Below, piece by piece: positions 44,915-54,340 of a stretch of DNA of 64,000 nt. This DNA is from Granulosicoccus sp963833195 (GTDB taxonomy: Bacteria; Pseudomonadota; Gammaproteobacteria; Granulosicoccales; Granulosicoccaceae). Positions within the stretch are counted from its first letter, which is position 1, and each line of letters opens with the position of its first letter. Under the pieces are notes generated by a model that had not been told where the DNA came from, did not search any database, and saw only the letters and a list, made by a program, of their open reading frames with translations. The DNA is taken from the NCBI GenBank assembly GCA_963833195.1, contig CAWHXF010000027.1, positions 620,001-684,000 of the forward strand, written 5' to 3'. The position numbers were made by a program, and so were the translations under genes.

Positions 44915-46896
44915 CTAGCGAAGTGGGTTGACCCCGCGCGGGATGAACCAGAACGCGGCCTGCGCGAGCAGGAAGTCGACGATGACCGCGAGACCCGCCG
45001 TCGTGATGGCGCCGGCGAGCATCATTCCCGGCTCGTTCAGGTCGATGCCGGTGAAGATGAGCTCCCCGAGGCCGCCGCCGCCGATCAGGAAGGCCAGCGG
45101 CACCGTGCCGACGTTGATCGCGAGCGCCGTGCGCACGCCGGCGAAGATGACGAACAGCGCGTTCGGCAGCTCGATGCGCAGCAGCTGCTGAACCGGCGTC
45201 ATGCCCATGCCGCTGGCCGCCTCCTTGAGGTACGACGGCACCTCGAGCAGGCCGGTGTAGGTGTTCCTGACGATCGGCAGCAAGGACGCCACCCACAGCC
45301 CGAACACCGCCGGCACCGTGCCGATGCCGAGAAACGCCATGCTGAGCGCGAGCACCGCCAGCGTCGGGACCGTGGTGCCGATGTTGAGCACCTGCATCAT
45401 CGACTCGGCCACGCGGCGCATGTGCGGGCGGCTGAGCCATACGCCCAGCGGAATGCCGACGAGGATCGCGAGCCCGCCCGAGATCAGCGTCAGCATGACG
45501 TGCTGCGGGGTGAGGTAGGCGATGTCCTCCCAGTACTCGACGACGATGTCGATCAGGCCCGCGGTGCCGGCCCACAGGCCGATCGCGAACGCGAGCACGA
45601 CGAGGGTGAAGCCGCGCAGCTTGCGCGCGCGCTCGTCGTTGCCCGGCAGGGGCGGGGCGGCGACGGCCACCTCAGGCGACGCCGTCGGCGCGCGGCGCAC
45701 CGCGCACGCCGTACGCACGATCGCACTCGGTGGCGGACCGCCGGGCAGCGCTGCCCCGTTCGCGTCCTCGCCGCGGTTGCGGTAGGTCTCGCCGAGCAGG
45801 TGGGTGATGCCGCGCTGCGTGATCTGGCCCCGGTAGAAGCCGTCGGCGTCGACGCACGGCAGCCAGGCGAGGTCGTGCGTGAACATCGTCGACACGGCCG
45901 TGCGCAGGTCCTCGTCGACGCGCACCGTCGCGACGACGCCGCGCTGGTGCTCGCCGACCTTCGCCGAGTTCGGGCCCGCCTCGGCCTCGGCCAGCGACAG
46001 CGTGCCGCGCGCCCGGCCGCGAGGACCGATCATGACGATGTAGCGGTGGTCGTGCTCGCGCATGAGCGCGGCGGCGGTGGCGAGCGTGTCCTCGGCGCGC
46101 ACCTTCGGCGCGTCCGGGTTCATCGCGTCGCGCACGCGCACCAGCCGCAGCCGCTTCAGCGCCCGGTCGCCGCCGACGAAGTCGGCGATGAAGTCGTTCG
46201 CCGGGTGGGCCAGGATGTCGTCGGGGGCGGCGAACTGCTCGAGCTTGCCGGCGCGGAAGATGGCGATGCGGTCCCCCATCTTGACCGCCTCGTCGATGTC
46301 GTGGCTGACGAACATGATCGTCTTGCCCAAGCGACTTCCTGCATCTTCAGGAACTCGTCCTGGATGATCTCGCGGTTGATCGGGTCGATCGCGCCGAAGG
46401 GCTCGTCCATCAGCATGACGGGCGGGTCGGCGGCGAGCGCGCGCGCCACGCCGATGCGCTGCGCCTGGCCGCCGGACAGCTCCTTGGGGTAGCGCGTGAG
46501 GAACACCGCGGGCTCCAGCGCCATCATCTCGACGAGCTCGGCGGCGCGCTTCCTGGCCTTCCCCATGTCCCAGCCCAGAAGCTGCGGCACGACGCAGATG
46601 TTCTCCTCGACCGTCATGTTCGGGAACAGCCCGATCTGCTGGATGACGTAGCCGATGTTGCGGCGCAGCTCGATGGTGTCGAGCGTGGTGGTGTCGCGGC
46701 CGTCGATGAAGACCTTGCCGGAGGTCGGCGGGATGATGCGGTTGAGCATCTTCAGCGTCGTCGTCTTGCCGCAGCCGGACGGTCCCAACAGAATGCAGAT
46801 CTGACCCTCGTCGATCTCCATGTCGATGTTGTCGGCGGCGATCGTGCTGCCCTCGGCGGTCTCGAAGACCTTGGTCAGTTGCTCGAGTCGGATCAC
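44915..46896 (-). pseudogene. QAT-type ABC ATPase with CBS domains fused to a permease, one frameshift
   Basis: About 660 aa after correction. A GTG at 46896 overlaps the previous permease stop. The ATPase (LGPSGCGKTTTLKMLNRI, LSGGQAQRIGVARALA, VMLMDEPFGAIDPI) runs to KMQEV near 46333. The frame then slips by one missing base and resumes at LGKTIMFVSHDIDEAVKMGD. Two CBS repeats follow (VRVRDAMNPDAPKVRAEDTL; VVATVRVDEDLRTAVSTMFT). A 40-residue Pro/Ala-rich linker then leads, without a stop, into a MetI-like permease (LTLISGGLAILVGIPLGVWL, LPNALFVIFAGVRTALAINV) ending at 44915. ATPase and permease are normally separate (OpuCA, OpuCB). CBS domains in this class sense ionic strength. Confidence 0.82.
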
Positions 46897-47555
46897 GTGC
46901 GCAGCCCCGCGGGAGTCAGGCGCCGCTGCAGCCACAGCAGCGCGTAGTCGGCGACGATCGCGAGCAGGCTCACCGCGAGCGCGCCGGCGATCAGCTGGCG
47001 CGAATCGGTCTGGGCGATGCCGCGGCTGATGAGCGTGCCCAGGCCGCCGGCGCCGATGTAGGCCGCGATGGCCATGACGCCGATGTTCATGACGACGGCG
47101 GTGCGCACTCCCGCCATGATGACCGGCACCGCGAGCGGGATCTCCACGCGCGCGAGCCGCTGCACGGGCTTCATGCCCATGCCGCGCGCCGCCTCGCGCA
47201 GCGCGGGGTCCACGTTGTTGATCGCGGTGTAGGTATTCCTGATGATCGGCAGCTGGGAGTACAGCAGCACCGCGATGACGGCCGGCACGTAGCCGATGCC
47301 TTGGCCGAAGGTCGACAGCAGCGGGATCATGATGCCGAACAGCGCGATCGACGGGACCGTGATGATGATCGAGGCGACGTAGAGCACGACGTCGGCGACG
47401 CGTCGGTTCTGCGTGATGGCGATGCCGATCGGCACCCCCGTGATCACGGCGAGTCCCACGGCGACCGCGACGAGCGAGATGTGCTCGACGGTCGCGGCGC
47501 CGATGAAGCCGAGGTTGCCGACGATGAACTGCAGCGTCTCGATCAGGGTTCCCAG
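46893..47555 (-). CDS. Glycine betaine/choline-type ABC permease, probable CTG start
   Basis: 220 aa if read from a CTG at 47555, which has GGGAGG 8 bases before it; 188 aa from the first standard start (GTG 47459). The stretch before the GTG (TLIETLQFIVGNLGFIGAAT, VEHISLVAVA) is normal ProW/OpuCB N-terminal sequence. An in-frame stop lies just above, and there is no ATG, GTG or TTG between. The core (VGLAVITGVPIGIAITQNRR, RVEIPLAVPVIMAGVRTAVV, GAGGLGTLISRGIAQ) is intact. It pairs with the fused permease as a heterodimer. The stop overlaps the ATPase GTG. Confidence 0.8.
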   Translation of the reverse strand: MGTLIETLQFIVGNLGFIGAATVEHISLVAVAVGLAVITGVPIGIAITQNRRVADVVLYVASIIITVPSIALFGIMIPLLSTFGQGIGYVPAVIAVLLYSQLPIIRNTYTAINNVDPALREAARGMGMKPVQRLARVEIPLAVPVIMAGVRTAVVMNIGVMAIAAYIGAGGLGTLISRGIAQTDSRQLIAGALAVSLLAIVADYALLWLQRRLTPAGLRT

Positions 47556-47651
47556 CGCGCGGCCCTCCCGTCACGTCCGGCCGGGCGCGCCGGGCAGGAG
47601 CGCGACGGCATCGGCGGGGCGGACACCCGTTTCCCGACTCGTCGGGCAGTA

Positions 47652-47668
47652 TTCCCATATGATGGGAA
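47652..47668. promoter_or_regulatory. Palindromic operator between the ABC operon and the IclR gene
   Basis: TTCCCAT and ATGGGAA are perfect 7-bp arms around ATG. The site is 97 bp from the permease start and 25 bp before the IclR start, in the only gap between the divergent genes. It is an AT-rich spot in GC-rich surroundings. IclR proteins bind such short palindromes, so dual control is likely. Confidence 0.6.
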
Positions 47669-47692
47669 GCCGTCAAGACCCCGCCCCCCGTC

Positions 47693-48472
47693 ATGTCCCC
47701 GCCCGTCCGCCGTACCAGCGCGCCTCGTCCCGCCACCGTGCCGGCGAAGCGATCGGGGCGGCCCGCTCCCAAGGCCAAGCGCGGTCCGGCGGGCACGGCC
47801 GAGGCCACCGGTGATGTGCGCTCGGTGCGTCGCGCGCTAGCGCTGCTGGGGCTCTTCGACGCGGAGCTGCCTCGCGCCACGCTCAGCGAGCTGGCGCGCC
47901 GCGCGGATCTCGCCACCAGCACCGTGCAGCGCCTGCTGCAGACGCTCGAGCGCGAGCGCTTCGTGGTGCGCGACGAGGACGGTCTCTACGCTCCGGGGGC
48001 GGCGCTGCTGCGCCTCGGGCTGCTGGCCGTGCGCGACATGCCGCTGCGCGAGCGCGCCGGGCCGCACCTGGCGTGGCTGTCGGCCGAGACGTCCGAGACG
48101 GTCAACCTCGGCGTGCTCGACGAGCTCGGCCGGGCGCTGTACGTGCGGCGCATCCCGAGCCCCCGGCCCATCCGCCACGAGGGCTGGCTGGGCCGACCGT
48201 TCGCGCCCGAGGGCACGGCGCTGGGTCGAGCGCTGACGGGGGACGTGGACGCGCGCGGGCGCTACCTCACGCGCACCACGCAGGAGCCGGACGTCAGCGC
48301 GGCGTCCGCGCCGATCCTCGGGCTCGACGGCTCGATCGTGGCGGCGTTCAGCGTGACGGGGCCGAGCTATCGCATCGACGATGCCGAGCTCGAGCGCATC
48401 GGCGACCGCACCGCGGAAGCCGCGCGCGAGTTCTCCCTGGCGCTGGGGGCGACGTGGCACTGGCAGACCTGA
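47693..48472 (+). CDS. IclR-family transcriptional regulator
   Basis: 259 aa. A 40-residue basic, Pro-rich tail precedes the wHTH (RSVRRALALLGLFDAELPRA, LATSTVQRLLQTLERERFVV) and the IclR effector domain (VNLGVLDELGRALYVRRIPS, PFAPEGTALGRALTGD, SAASAPILGLDGSIVAAFSV). The tail is unusual; an internal start nearer the HTH is possible. It is divergent from the betaine-type ABC/nitrilase/MttB operon and likely controls it through the palindrome at 47652. Confidence 0.9.
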   Translation: MSPPVRRTSAPRPATVPAKRSGRPAPKAKRGPAGTAEATGDVRSVRRALALLGLFDAELPRATLSELARRADLATSTVQRLLQTLERERFVVRDEDGLYAPGAALLRLGLLAVRDMPLRERAGPHLAWLSAETSETVNLGVLDELGRALYVRRIPSPRPIRHEGWLGRPFAPEGTALGRALTGDVDARGRYLTRTTQEPDVSAASAPILGLDGSIVAAFSVTGPSYRIDDAELERIGDRTAEAAREFSLALGATWHWQT

Positions 48473-48495
48473 GCCCGGCGCCCGGCGGGGCGCGC

Positions 48496-49896
48496 CTAGC
48501 GGTGCTCCACCGCCGGGTAGATCGACTCATTCAGCGCCGCCAGCGAGCCGCCCGAGCCGAAGCGCTCGAGGGTCTCGCGCAGCGCGGCGGCGCGCGGCTC
48601 GCCGAGCACCGGCACGGCGAGCGCGTCGAACTTGGCGCCGAGGGCCACGTCGTCGAGCGGGGCCTCCGGGTCGCCCCGCGCGGCGGTGCGCCCGGAGGCC
48701 AGCTCGCGCCCGTCGACGAGCTCCAGGGTCACCTCGCTCCAGCGCATCGCGGGGAAGGCGGCGACGTACTCGTCGACCTCGTGCACGTCCATGCCGCGCG
48801 CGAGCTCCAGCGTGCGCGCGTCCCGCAGGCCGGCCCCGGAAATCTGCGCCACGCCGACCTCGCCGTGCACCAGGGCCGCCGCGACCGGGAACGGCAGGCT
48901 GTACTGCGCCGCCTCGGTGTCGAGCGGTGCGCGCGCGTCCAGCCGCGCAGCCTCGGCGAAGGTACCGATGCGTACCCGGCGCACGTCGTCCGGCCCGATC
49001 CGGTGCTCGGCGCGCAGCGCGAGCGCCGCGGCCACGGCGGGCTGCGCCCAGCGGCACACCGGCTGGGGCTTGAAGTACTGCTCCTCGATGCGCCAGCGCG
49101 CGCCGACGTCGTTCCAAAGCCCGGCAACGTCGTCGCCCTCGAGCGTCGCGGCCGGAGCGCCGGTGAACCCGCGCCGCGCCAGCAGCGCCGCCGACACGCC
49201 CGCCATGGCGCCCCAGCCGGAGCCGTCCTTGAGCATCGAGGGATGATCGATCACGCGCATCATCGGGCTCCTCGGGCCGTGGTACTCGGCGATGCCGATC
49301 GCCTCGCGCGTCGCGACCGCGTCCAGGCCGAGCAGGCGCGCTACGACGGCCGCCGCGGCGAGCGCGACCCACGCGCCGGAGGTGTGATAGTCCGCGGCGG
49401 TCGCGTGCAGCGCGATGCCGGCCCGCGTGCCGATCTCGAAGCCGACGACGAGCGCGCTCAGCAGCTCGGCCTCGTCGACGGGTCCGGGATTCGATGCGAG
49501 CGACGCGGGGCCGGCGGCGCGCAGCTCGGCGGCGGCCAGCACCGCGGGCAGGACGCCGCAGCCGACGTGCCCCTTGGTCAGGCGGTGCCCGTCGTGCGCA
49601 TCGATGGAATCGATGCGCGTGGCGTTCGCGAACGCGGCGCCGACCGGGCCCGCGCTGCGACCGTCGAACATCACCCGCGCACCGACCCGAGCGTGTCCGC
49701 CGTCCGCGTGGCCAACGCCGAACGCCTCGAGGGCGTGCTCGGCGGCGATCCCTCCGAGCGCCGTCGTCGCGCCCGCCGCGGCCACGCCGACGAGATCGAG
49801 CAGGTGGCGGCGCGCCGCGATCAGCGCCGCGTCCGGCACGTCCGCCGGGCGCAGATCGAGCGCGAAGTCGATGACGGTGCGGGCGGTCTCGTTCAC
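48496..49896 (-). CDS. MmgE/PrpD family protein
   Basis: 466 aa from a GTG at 49896 with GGAGAG upstream. Family landmarks: LIAARRHLLDLVGVAAAGAT, ANATRIDSIDAHDGHRLTKG, HVGCGVLPAVLAAAELR, HTSGAWVALAAAAVVARLLG, FKPQPVCRWAQPAVAAALAL and the C-terminal DEYVAAFPAMRWSEVTLEL. Members are lyases or dehydratases (2-methylcitrate dehydratase, aconitate-decarboxylase-like). Which reaction it performs here is unknown. It is convergent with iclR and divergent from the flavoprotein gene. Confidence 0.88.
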   Translation of the reverse strand: MNETARTVIDFALDLRPADVPDAALIAARRHLLDLVGVAAAGATTALGGIAAEHALEAFGVGHADGGHARVGARVMFDGRSAGPVGAAFANATRIDSIDAHDGHRLTKGHVGCGVLPAVLAAAELRAAGPASLASNPGPVDEAELLSALVVGFEIGTRAGIALHATAADYHTSGAWVALAAAAVVARLLGLDAVATREAIGIAEYHGPRSPMMRVIDHPSMLKDGSGWGAMAGVSAALLARRGFTGAPAATLEGDDVAGLWNDVGARWRIEEQYFKPQPVCRWAQPAVAAALALRAEHRIGPDDVRRVRIGTFAEAARLDARAPLDTEAAQYSLPFPVAAALVHGEVGVAQISGAGLRDARTLELARGMDVHEVDEYVAAFPAMRWSEVTLELVDGRELASGRTAARGDPEAPLDDVALGAKFDALAVPVLGEPRAAALRETLERFGSGGSLAALNESIYPAVEHR

Positions 49897-50105
49897 GGGC
49901 GCTCTCCGGCACGGCACGCCGCGGTGGCGGCGTCCGGCGTGCCGGGATGGAAGCACGAACGCGCCGCTTCGCGCGCCCGTCGCACGCTTGCCGCCGCCGC
50001 GGTGTCGCCTCCGGACCAGCACCCGACGCGCCCGTGCCCGCCACCGCTCTCGGCGCCCGCGGGCTTCGACGCACACTCCTTCCTTCTCAGCGAATAGCGC
50101 CACTC

Positions 50106-52547
50106 ATGAACTCTCACGCGAAGGTCGTGGTCATCGGCGGCGGCGTCGTCGGTTGCTCGGTGCTCTACCACCTGACCAAGTTCGGCTGGACCGACGTGGT
50201 GCTGCTGGAGCGCGCGGAGCTGACCGCCGGCAGCACCTGGCACGCCGCGGGCGGCATGCACACCATCAACGGCGACCCGAACGTCGCGAAGCTGCAGAAG
50301 TACACGGTGGATCTCTACAAGGAGATCGAGGAGTACTCCGGCCAGGACATCGGGCTGCACATGACGTCGGGCGTGATGCTGGCCGCGACCCCCGAGCGCT
50401 TCGACTGGCTGAAGTCCATCGTGGCGAAGGGCCGCTACATGGGTCTGGACGCCCAGCTCATCAGCCCGAGCGAGGCGCACGAGCTGATGCCGCTGCTGGA
50501 CCCCGACCAGTTCGTCGGCGCGCTGTACGACGAGGTCGAGGGGCACCTGGACCCCTACGGCACCACGCACGCCTACGCGAAGTCCGCGAAGAGGAACGGC
50601 GCCACCATCGAGCTGCACACGATGGTGGAGGACCTGCAGCAGCGCCCCGACGGCACCTGGGACGTGATCACGAACCAGGGCACGATCAACGCCGAGCACG
50701 TCGTCAACGCCGCGGGGCTGTGGGCGCGCGAGGTCGGGCGCATGACGGGGCTCGAGCTGCCCGTGCTCGCGATGGAGCACATGTACCTGATCACCGACGA
50801 CATGCCCGAGGTGGCCGAGTTCAACGCGCGCACGGGCAAGGAGATGCTGCACGCGGTCGACTTCGACGGCGAGCTGTACCTGCGCCAGGAGCGCGGCGGC
50901 ATGCTGATGGGCACCTACGAGCGCGACTGCCGGCCGTGGTCGCCGAAGGTGACGCCGTGGGACTTCGGGCAGGACCTGCTCGAGCCCGATCTCGATCGCA
51001 TCACGCGGGAGCTCGAGGTGGGCTTCAGCCACTTCCCGGCCTTCAACGACGCGGGCATCAAGAAGGTCGTGAACGGACCCTTCACGTTCTCGCCGGACGG
51101 CAACCCGCTCGTCGGGCCCATCCGCGGCGTGCGCGGGCTGTGGTCGGCGTGCGCGGTGATGGCGGGCTTCAGCCAGGGCGGCGGGGTCGGGCTTGCGCTC
51201 GCCAACTGGATGATCGAGGGCGATCCCGGCTTCGACGTCTTCGCGATGGACGTCGCGCGCTTCGGCGACTACGCGACGATGGCGTACACGAACGAGAAGG
51301 TGCGCGAGAACTACTCGCGCCGCTTCTCGATCCGCTTCCCGAACGAGGAGCTGCCCGCCGGGCGCCCCTTGCGCACGACGCCGGTGTACGAGCCGATGAA
51401 GGCGCTCGGCGCGCAGTTCGGCGCCGTGTACGGGCTCGAGGTGCCGCTGTGGTTCGCGCCCGAGGGCGTGAAGGACGACTTCGCGTGGCGCCGATCCACC
51501 GACTTCGAGCACGTCGGCGCCGAGGCGCTGAACGTGCGCGAGGGCGTCGGGCTCATGGAGATCTCCGGCTTCGCGAAGTACCGCGTGACGGGCGAGGGCG
51601 CGGCGCGCTGGCTCGACTCGATGCTCGCGTGCCGGCTGCCGGCGCCCGGCCGCATGGCGCTCGCCCCGATGTTGAAGGAGGACGGGCGCGTGATCGGCGA
51701 CTTCACGCTCGCGAACCTGGAGGGCGTGGACGCCGAAGGCGGCTGGTTCATCGCCGGCGCCGGCAGCGCGGAGGACTACCACATGCGCCACTTCGAGCAG
51801 CACCTGCCGGGCGACGGCTCGGTCCGCGTGCGCTCCTGCGGCGCGGGCCTGGTGGGGCTGTCGATCGCCGGCCCGAAGTCGCGCGCGCTGCTCGGCGAGG
51901 TCACGGGCGCGGACGTCTCGAACGAGGCGCTCCGGTTCATGGACGTGCGGCGCATGGACGTGGGGCTCGCGAGCGCGCTGGTCGGGCGGGTCAGCTACAC
52001 CGGGGATCTCGGCTACGAGCTGTGGATGAGCCCCGACGTGCAGCGCCACGTCTTCGATCGGCTGATGGCGGCGGGCGCCGCGCACGGCATCAAGCCCTTC
52101 GGGCTGCGCGCGCTGAACGCGCTCAGGCTCGAGAAGGGCTTCGGTAGCTGGGCGCGCGAGTACCGCCCGGTGTACCGCCCGACCGAATGCGGTCTGGACC
52201 GCTTCGTCGCGTTGGACAAGGACACCGACTTCATCGGCAAGGCGGCCGCGGCGAAGGCGAAGGCGGACGGAGGAGGGCCGATGCGGCTGCGCGCGTTCAC
52301 GGTGGACGCGACGGAGGCCGACGTGATCGGCGACGAGCCGATCAGCCTGAACGGCGAGGTGCGCGGCTGGGTGACCTCGGGCGGCTACGCGCACGCATCG
52401 AGCGTGTCGGTGGCGATGGGCTACGTCCCATCGGAGATCGCCGACGTGGAGGACGGCTGGGAGATCGAGCTGCTGGGAGCGAAGCTCGGCGCGCGGCTGC
52501 AGCGGGCGCCGCTGTTCGATGCCAACGGCGGATCGATGAGGGGCTGA
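50106..52547 (+). CDS. Dimethylglycine/sarcosine oxidase-like FAD-GcvT flavoprotein
   Basis: 813 aa. The N-terminal DAO domain starts with VVVIGGGVVGCSVLYHLTKF, LLERAELTAGSTWHAAGGMH (covalent-FAD type motif) and PWDFG-rich middle sequence. The C-terminal half is a folate-binding GcvT domain (ALNVREGVGLMEISGFAKYR, GRVSYTGDLGYELWMSPDV, FGLRALNALRLEKGFGSWAR, RGWVTSGGYAHASSVSVAMG). This is the layout of dimethylglycine dehydrogenase/oxidase, which demethylates to sarcosine and passes C1 to tetrahydrofolate. It fits the betaine-type importer and MttB on the other side of iclR. No clear Shine-Dalgarno is seen. Confidence 0.92.
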   Translation: MNSHAKVVVIGGGVVGCSVLYHLTKFGWTDVVLLERAELTAGSTWHAAGGMHTINGDPNVAKLQKYTVDLYKEIEEYSGQDIGLHMTSGVMLAATPERFDWLKSIVAKGRYMGLDAQLISPSEAHELMPLLDPDQFVGALYDEVEGHLDPYGTTHAYAKSAKRNGATIELHTMVEDLQQRPDGTWDVITNQGTINAEHVVNAAGLWAREVGRMTGLELPVLAMEHMYLITDDMPEVAEFNARTGKEMLHAVDFDGELYLRQERGGMLMGTYERDCRPWSPKVTPWDFGQDLLEPDLDRITRELEVGFSHFPAFNDAGIKKVVNGPFTFSPDGNPLVGPIRGVRGLWSACAVMAGFSQGGGVGLALANWMIEGDPGFDVFAMDVARFGDYATMAYTNEKVRENYSRRFSIRFPNEELPAGRPLRTTPVYEPMKALGAQFGAVYGLEVPLWFAPEGVKDDFAWRRSTDFEHVGAEALNVREGVGLMEISGFAKYRVTGEGAARWLDSMLACRLPAPGRMALAPMLKEDGRVIGDFTLANLEGVDAEGGWFIAGAGSAEDYHMRHFEQHLPGDGSVRVRSCGAGLVGLSIAGPKSRALLGEVTGADVSNEALRFMDVRRMDVGLASALVGRVSYTGDLGYELWMSPDVQRHVFDRLMAAGAAHGIKPFGLRALNALRLEKGFGSWAREYRPVYRPTECGLDRFVALDKDTDFIGKAAAAKAKADGGGPMRLRAFTVDATEADVIGDEPISLNGEVRGWVTSGGYAHASSVSVAMGYVPSEIADVEDGWEIELLGAKLGARLQRAPLFDANGGSMRG

Positions 52548-52576
52548 GCTCGCGGCGGGGAAGGGGCCGCGCGCGC

Positions 52577-53833
52577 CTACTCCTTGCGCCGACCGCGCCG
52601 TCCGAACGCCGCCGAGGTGCGCAGCAGCGCGACGAACGGACGCTGCTCGTCCCTGGGCACCGGGCCGCGCGCGCGCATGCGCACCAGCGTCGCCAGCACC
52701 AGCGAGCCGTGCACCGCCGTCGTGAACACGAACAGCCCGCGCGGCCCGAGCGCGTCGATCATCAGGCTGGACACGGGCGGACCGACCATCGCGCCGAGCG
52801 CGAAGTACATCAGCAGCCCTGCCGTCGCGCCCACGTGACCGTCGGCGGCCGCGTGGTCGTTCGCGTGCGCGGCCGCGAGCGAGTACAGCGGCAGCGAGAA
52901 GCCGCCGAACAGGAACACGCCGACGAGCGTGGCCGCCCGCCCGCCGTCGGCGGCGACGACCGCGATGCCCGCGAACGCCGCGCCCGCGGTCGCCAGCGCG
53001 AGCACCGTGCGCCGGTCGATCCGGTCCGACAGCGCGCCGAGCGGGTACTGCAGCACCGCACCGCCCGCGATGCCCGCGCTCATGAAGAAGGCGATGTCGT
53101 CGAGCGCGAAGCCGGCCTCGCGCGCGTACACCGGCCCGATCAGGCGAAACGCGGCGACCGTCATGCCCGTGGCCACGCAGGTGATGCTCGCGATCGGCGA
53201 CAGTCGCCACACCGCCAGCGGATCGAACGCGACCCGTGGCGGCGGCGTCGGGTTCGAGCGGTCGGCGAGCGAGACGGGCACCGCCGACAGCGCCAGCGCC
53301 GCCGTCAGCACCGCGAACAGGGTGAAGCCGGCGATGCCGATCAGCGGGATCAGCAACTGACCGCCGATGACGAAGCCGAGGTCGATGATGCGGTAGATCG
53401 ACAGCAACCGACCGCGCTGGCGGTTGTGCACCGCGCCCTGCAGCCAGCTTTCGATGGTCGCGAACAGCCCCGCGAAGCAGAACCCCGACACGCCACGCAG
53501 CAGCGCCCAGGCCACCTCGTCGATGAACACGACGAGCAGCAGCGCCGAGGTCGCGGCGACCGCGGAGAGCGCGGAGAACGCGCGCAGGTGGCCGATCGAG
53601 GACAGCAGCGCCGGCACTCGCCAGCAACCGAGCGCGAAGCCCGCGAAGTAGGTGAGCCCCGCGATGCCGATGGCGCCGGGCGAGAAGCCTTCCTCGGCGC
53701 CGCGCAGCGCGACCAGCGTGCCCTGGATGCCGTTGCCGGCGAGCAGGATGCCGGCGGCCAGAAGCAGTGGCACCAGCGGGCCGAGCTCGAGACGGTCCCG
53801 GTCGAGCGGGGCGGAGGTGTCGGTTGCGCGCAT
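52577..53833 (-). CDS. MFS transporter (YcaD-like)
   Basis: 418 aa with 12 predicted TM helices, from the ATG at 53833. Features such as TLVALRGAEEGFSPGAIGIA, GFCFAGLFATIESWLQGAV, NRQRGRLLSIYRIIDLGFVI and PLGALSDRIDRRTVLALAT fit the YcaD/UMF-like MFS group with no known substrate. It is convergent with the flavoprotein gene (29 bp between the stops). The role is unknown; amine or product export is possible. Confidence 0.88.
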   Translation of the reverse strand: MRATDTSAPLDRDRLELGPLVPLLLAAGILLAGNGIQGTLVALRGAEEGFSPGAIGIAGLTYFAGFALGCWRVPALLSSIGHLRAFSALSAVAATSALLLVVFIDEVAWALLRGVSGFCFAGLFATIESWLQGAVHNRQRGRLLSIYRIIDLGFVIGGQLLIPLIGIAGFTLFAVLTAALALSAVPVSLADRSNPTPPPRVAFDPLAVWRLSPIASITCVATGMTVAAFRLIGPVYAREAGFALDDIAFFMSAGIAGGAVLQYPLGALSDRIDRRTVLALATAGAAFAGIAVVAADGGRAATLVGVFLFGGFSLPLYSLAAAHANDHAAADGHVGATAGLLMYFALGAMVGPPVSSLMIDALGPRGLFVFTTAVHGSLVLATLVRMRARGPVPRDEQRPFVALLRTSAAFGRRGRRKE

Positions 53834-54044
53834 CGCGCCGCAGTGTGGCCGACCGGCGAGCGGGCAGGGGGCCGCCCGTTCGCGAGCTCGCGTGCTCGAC
53901 GCGCTAGTCGATGCCGGTGCCTCGACGGCGCGGCCGAGCCCGTCGTGGCCACGCCCGCACCGGGCGCCGTCACGGTGAACGCCGCACGGGTTCGCGCACC
54001 TGACCATCGCGCGCGGCATGCCCGCACTCGTGTCGATCGCCACC

Positions 54045-54168
54045 ACACCGGGGCAGCGATCGAGCTCGCCCCCCGCGTGAGCCCGCCTTCCGAGACGGCG
54101 TAGCGCCGCTGGCGGATGCGACCCATCCCGTCCTCGAGCAGCGAGGGATCGACGGTGCCGGACGTCAC
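54045..54168 (-). pseudogene. Fragment of an IclR-type effector domain
   Basis: The minus strand reads DPSLLEDGMGRIRQRRYAVS and TRGASSIAAPV, matching the IclR signature around the RxRGYAxS...IAAPV motif. No HTH, start or C-terminus is attached, and the frame turns Arg-rich after V. It is a remnant of at most 41 codons. Confidence 0.5.
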
Positions 54169-54220
54169 GTAGCCCGTCCCGTCGACCTGCGCGCGCGATA
54201 GCCCGGCGAGATCGGTCTTC

Positions 54221-54319
54221 GGCAGGGAAGGCCGCCTTGCGGAGCTGCGCGAACGGATCGAGGAAGGCGTCCGTGCGGCTCGGCCGACGCTGATCGAGGT
54301 TCGCGAGTGGCAGGGGGAC
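54221..54319 (+). pseudogene. Possible C-terminal scrap of a thiamine-diphosphate enzyme
   Basis: The plus strand reads RLAELRERIEEGVRAARPTL and IEVREWQGDW, like the last helix and strand of acetolactate-synthase-type enzymes. There is no start and no upstream domain. It directly precedes the tail of the convergent vapC gene. Confidence 0.35.
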
Positions 54320-54340
54320 TGGGCGGTGCGGGACCGAGGG

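Noticed and set aside
48496..50103. An upstream-extended start for the MmgE/PrpD protein
   Set aside because: The extra 69 residues are Arg-rich and not family-like, whereas the GTG at 49896 has a good GGAGAG site.
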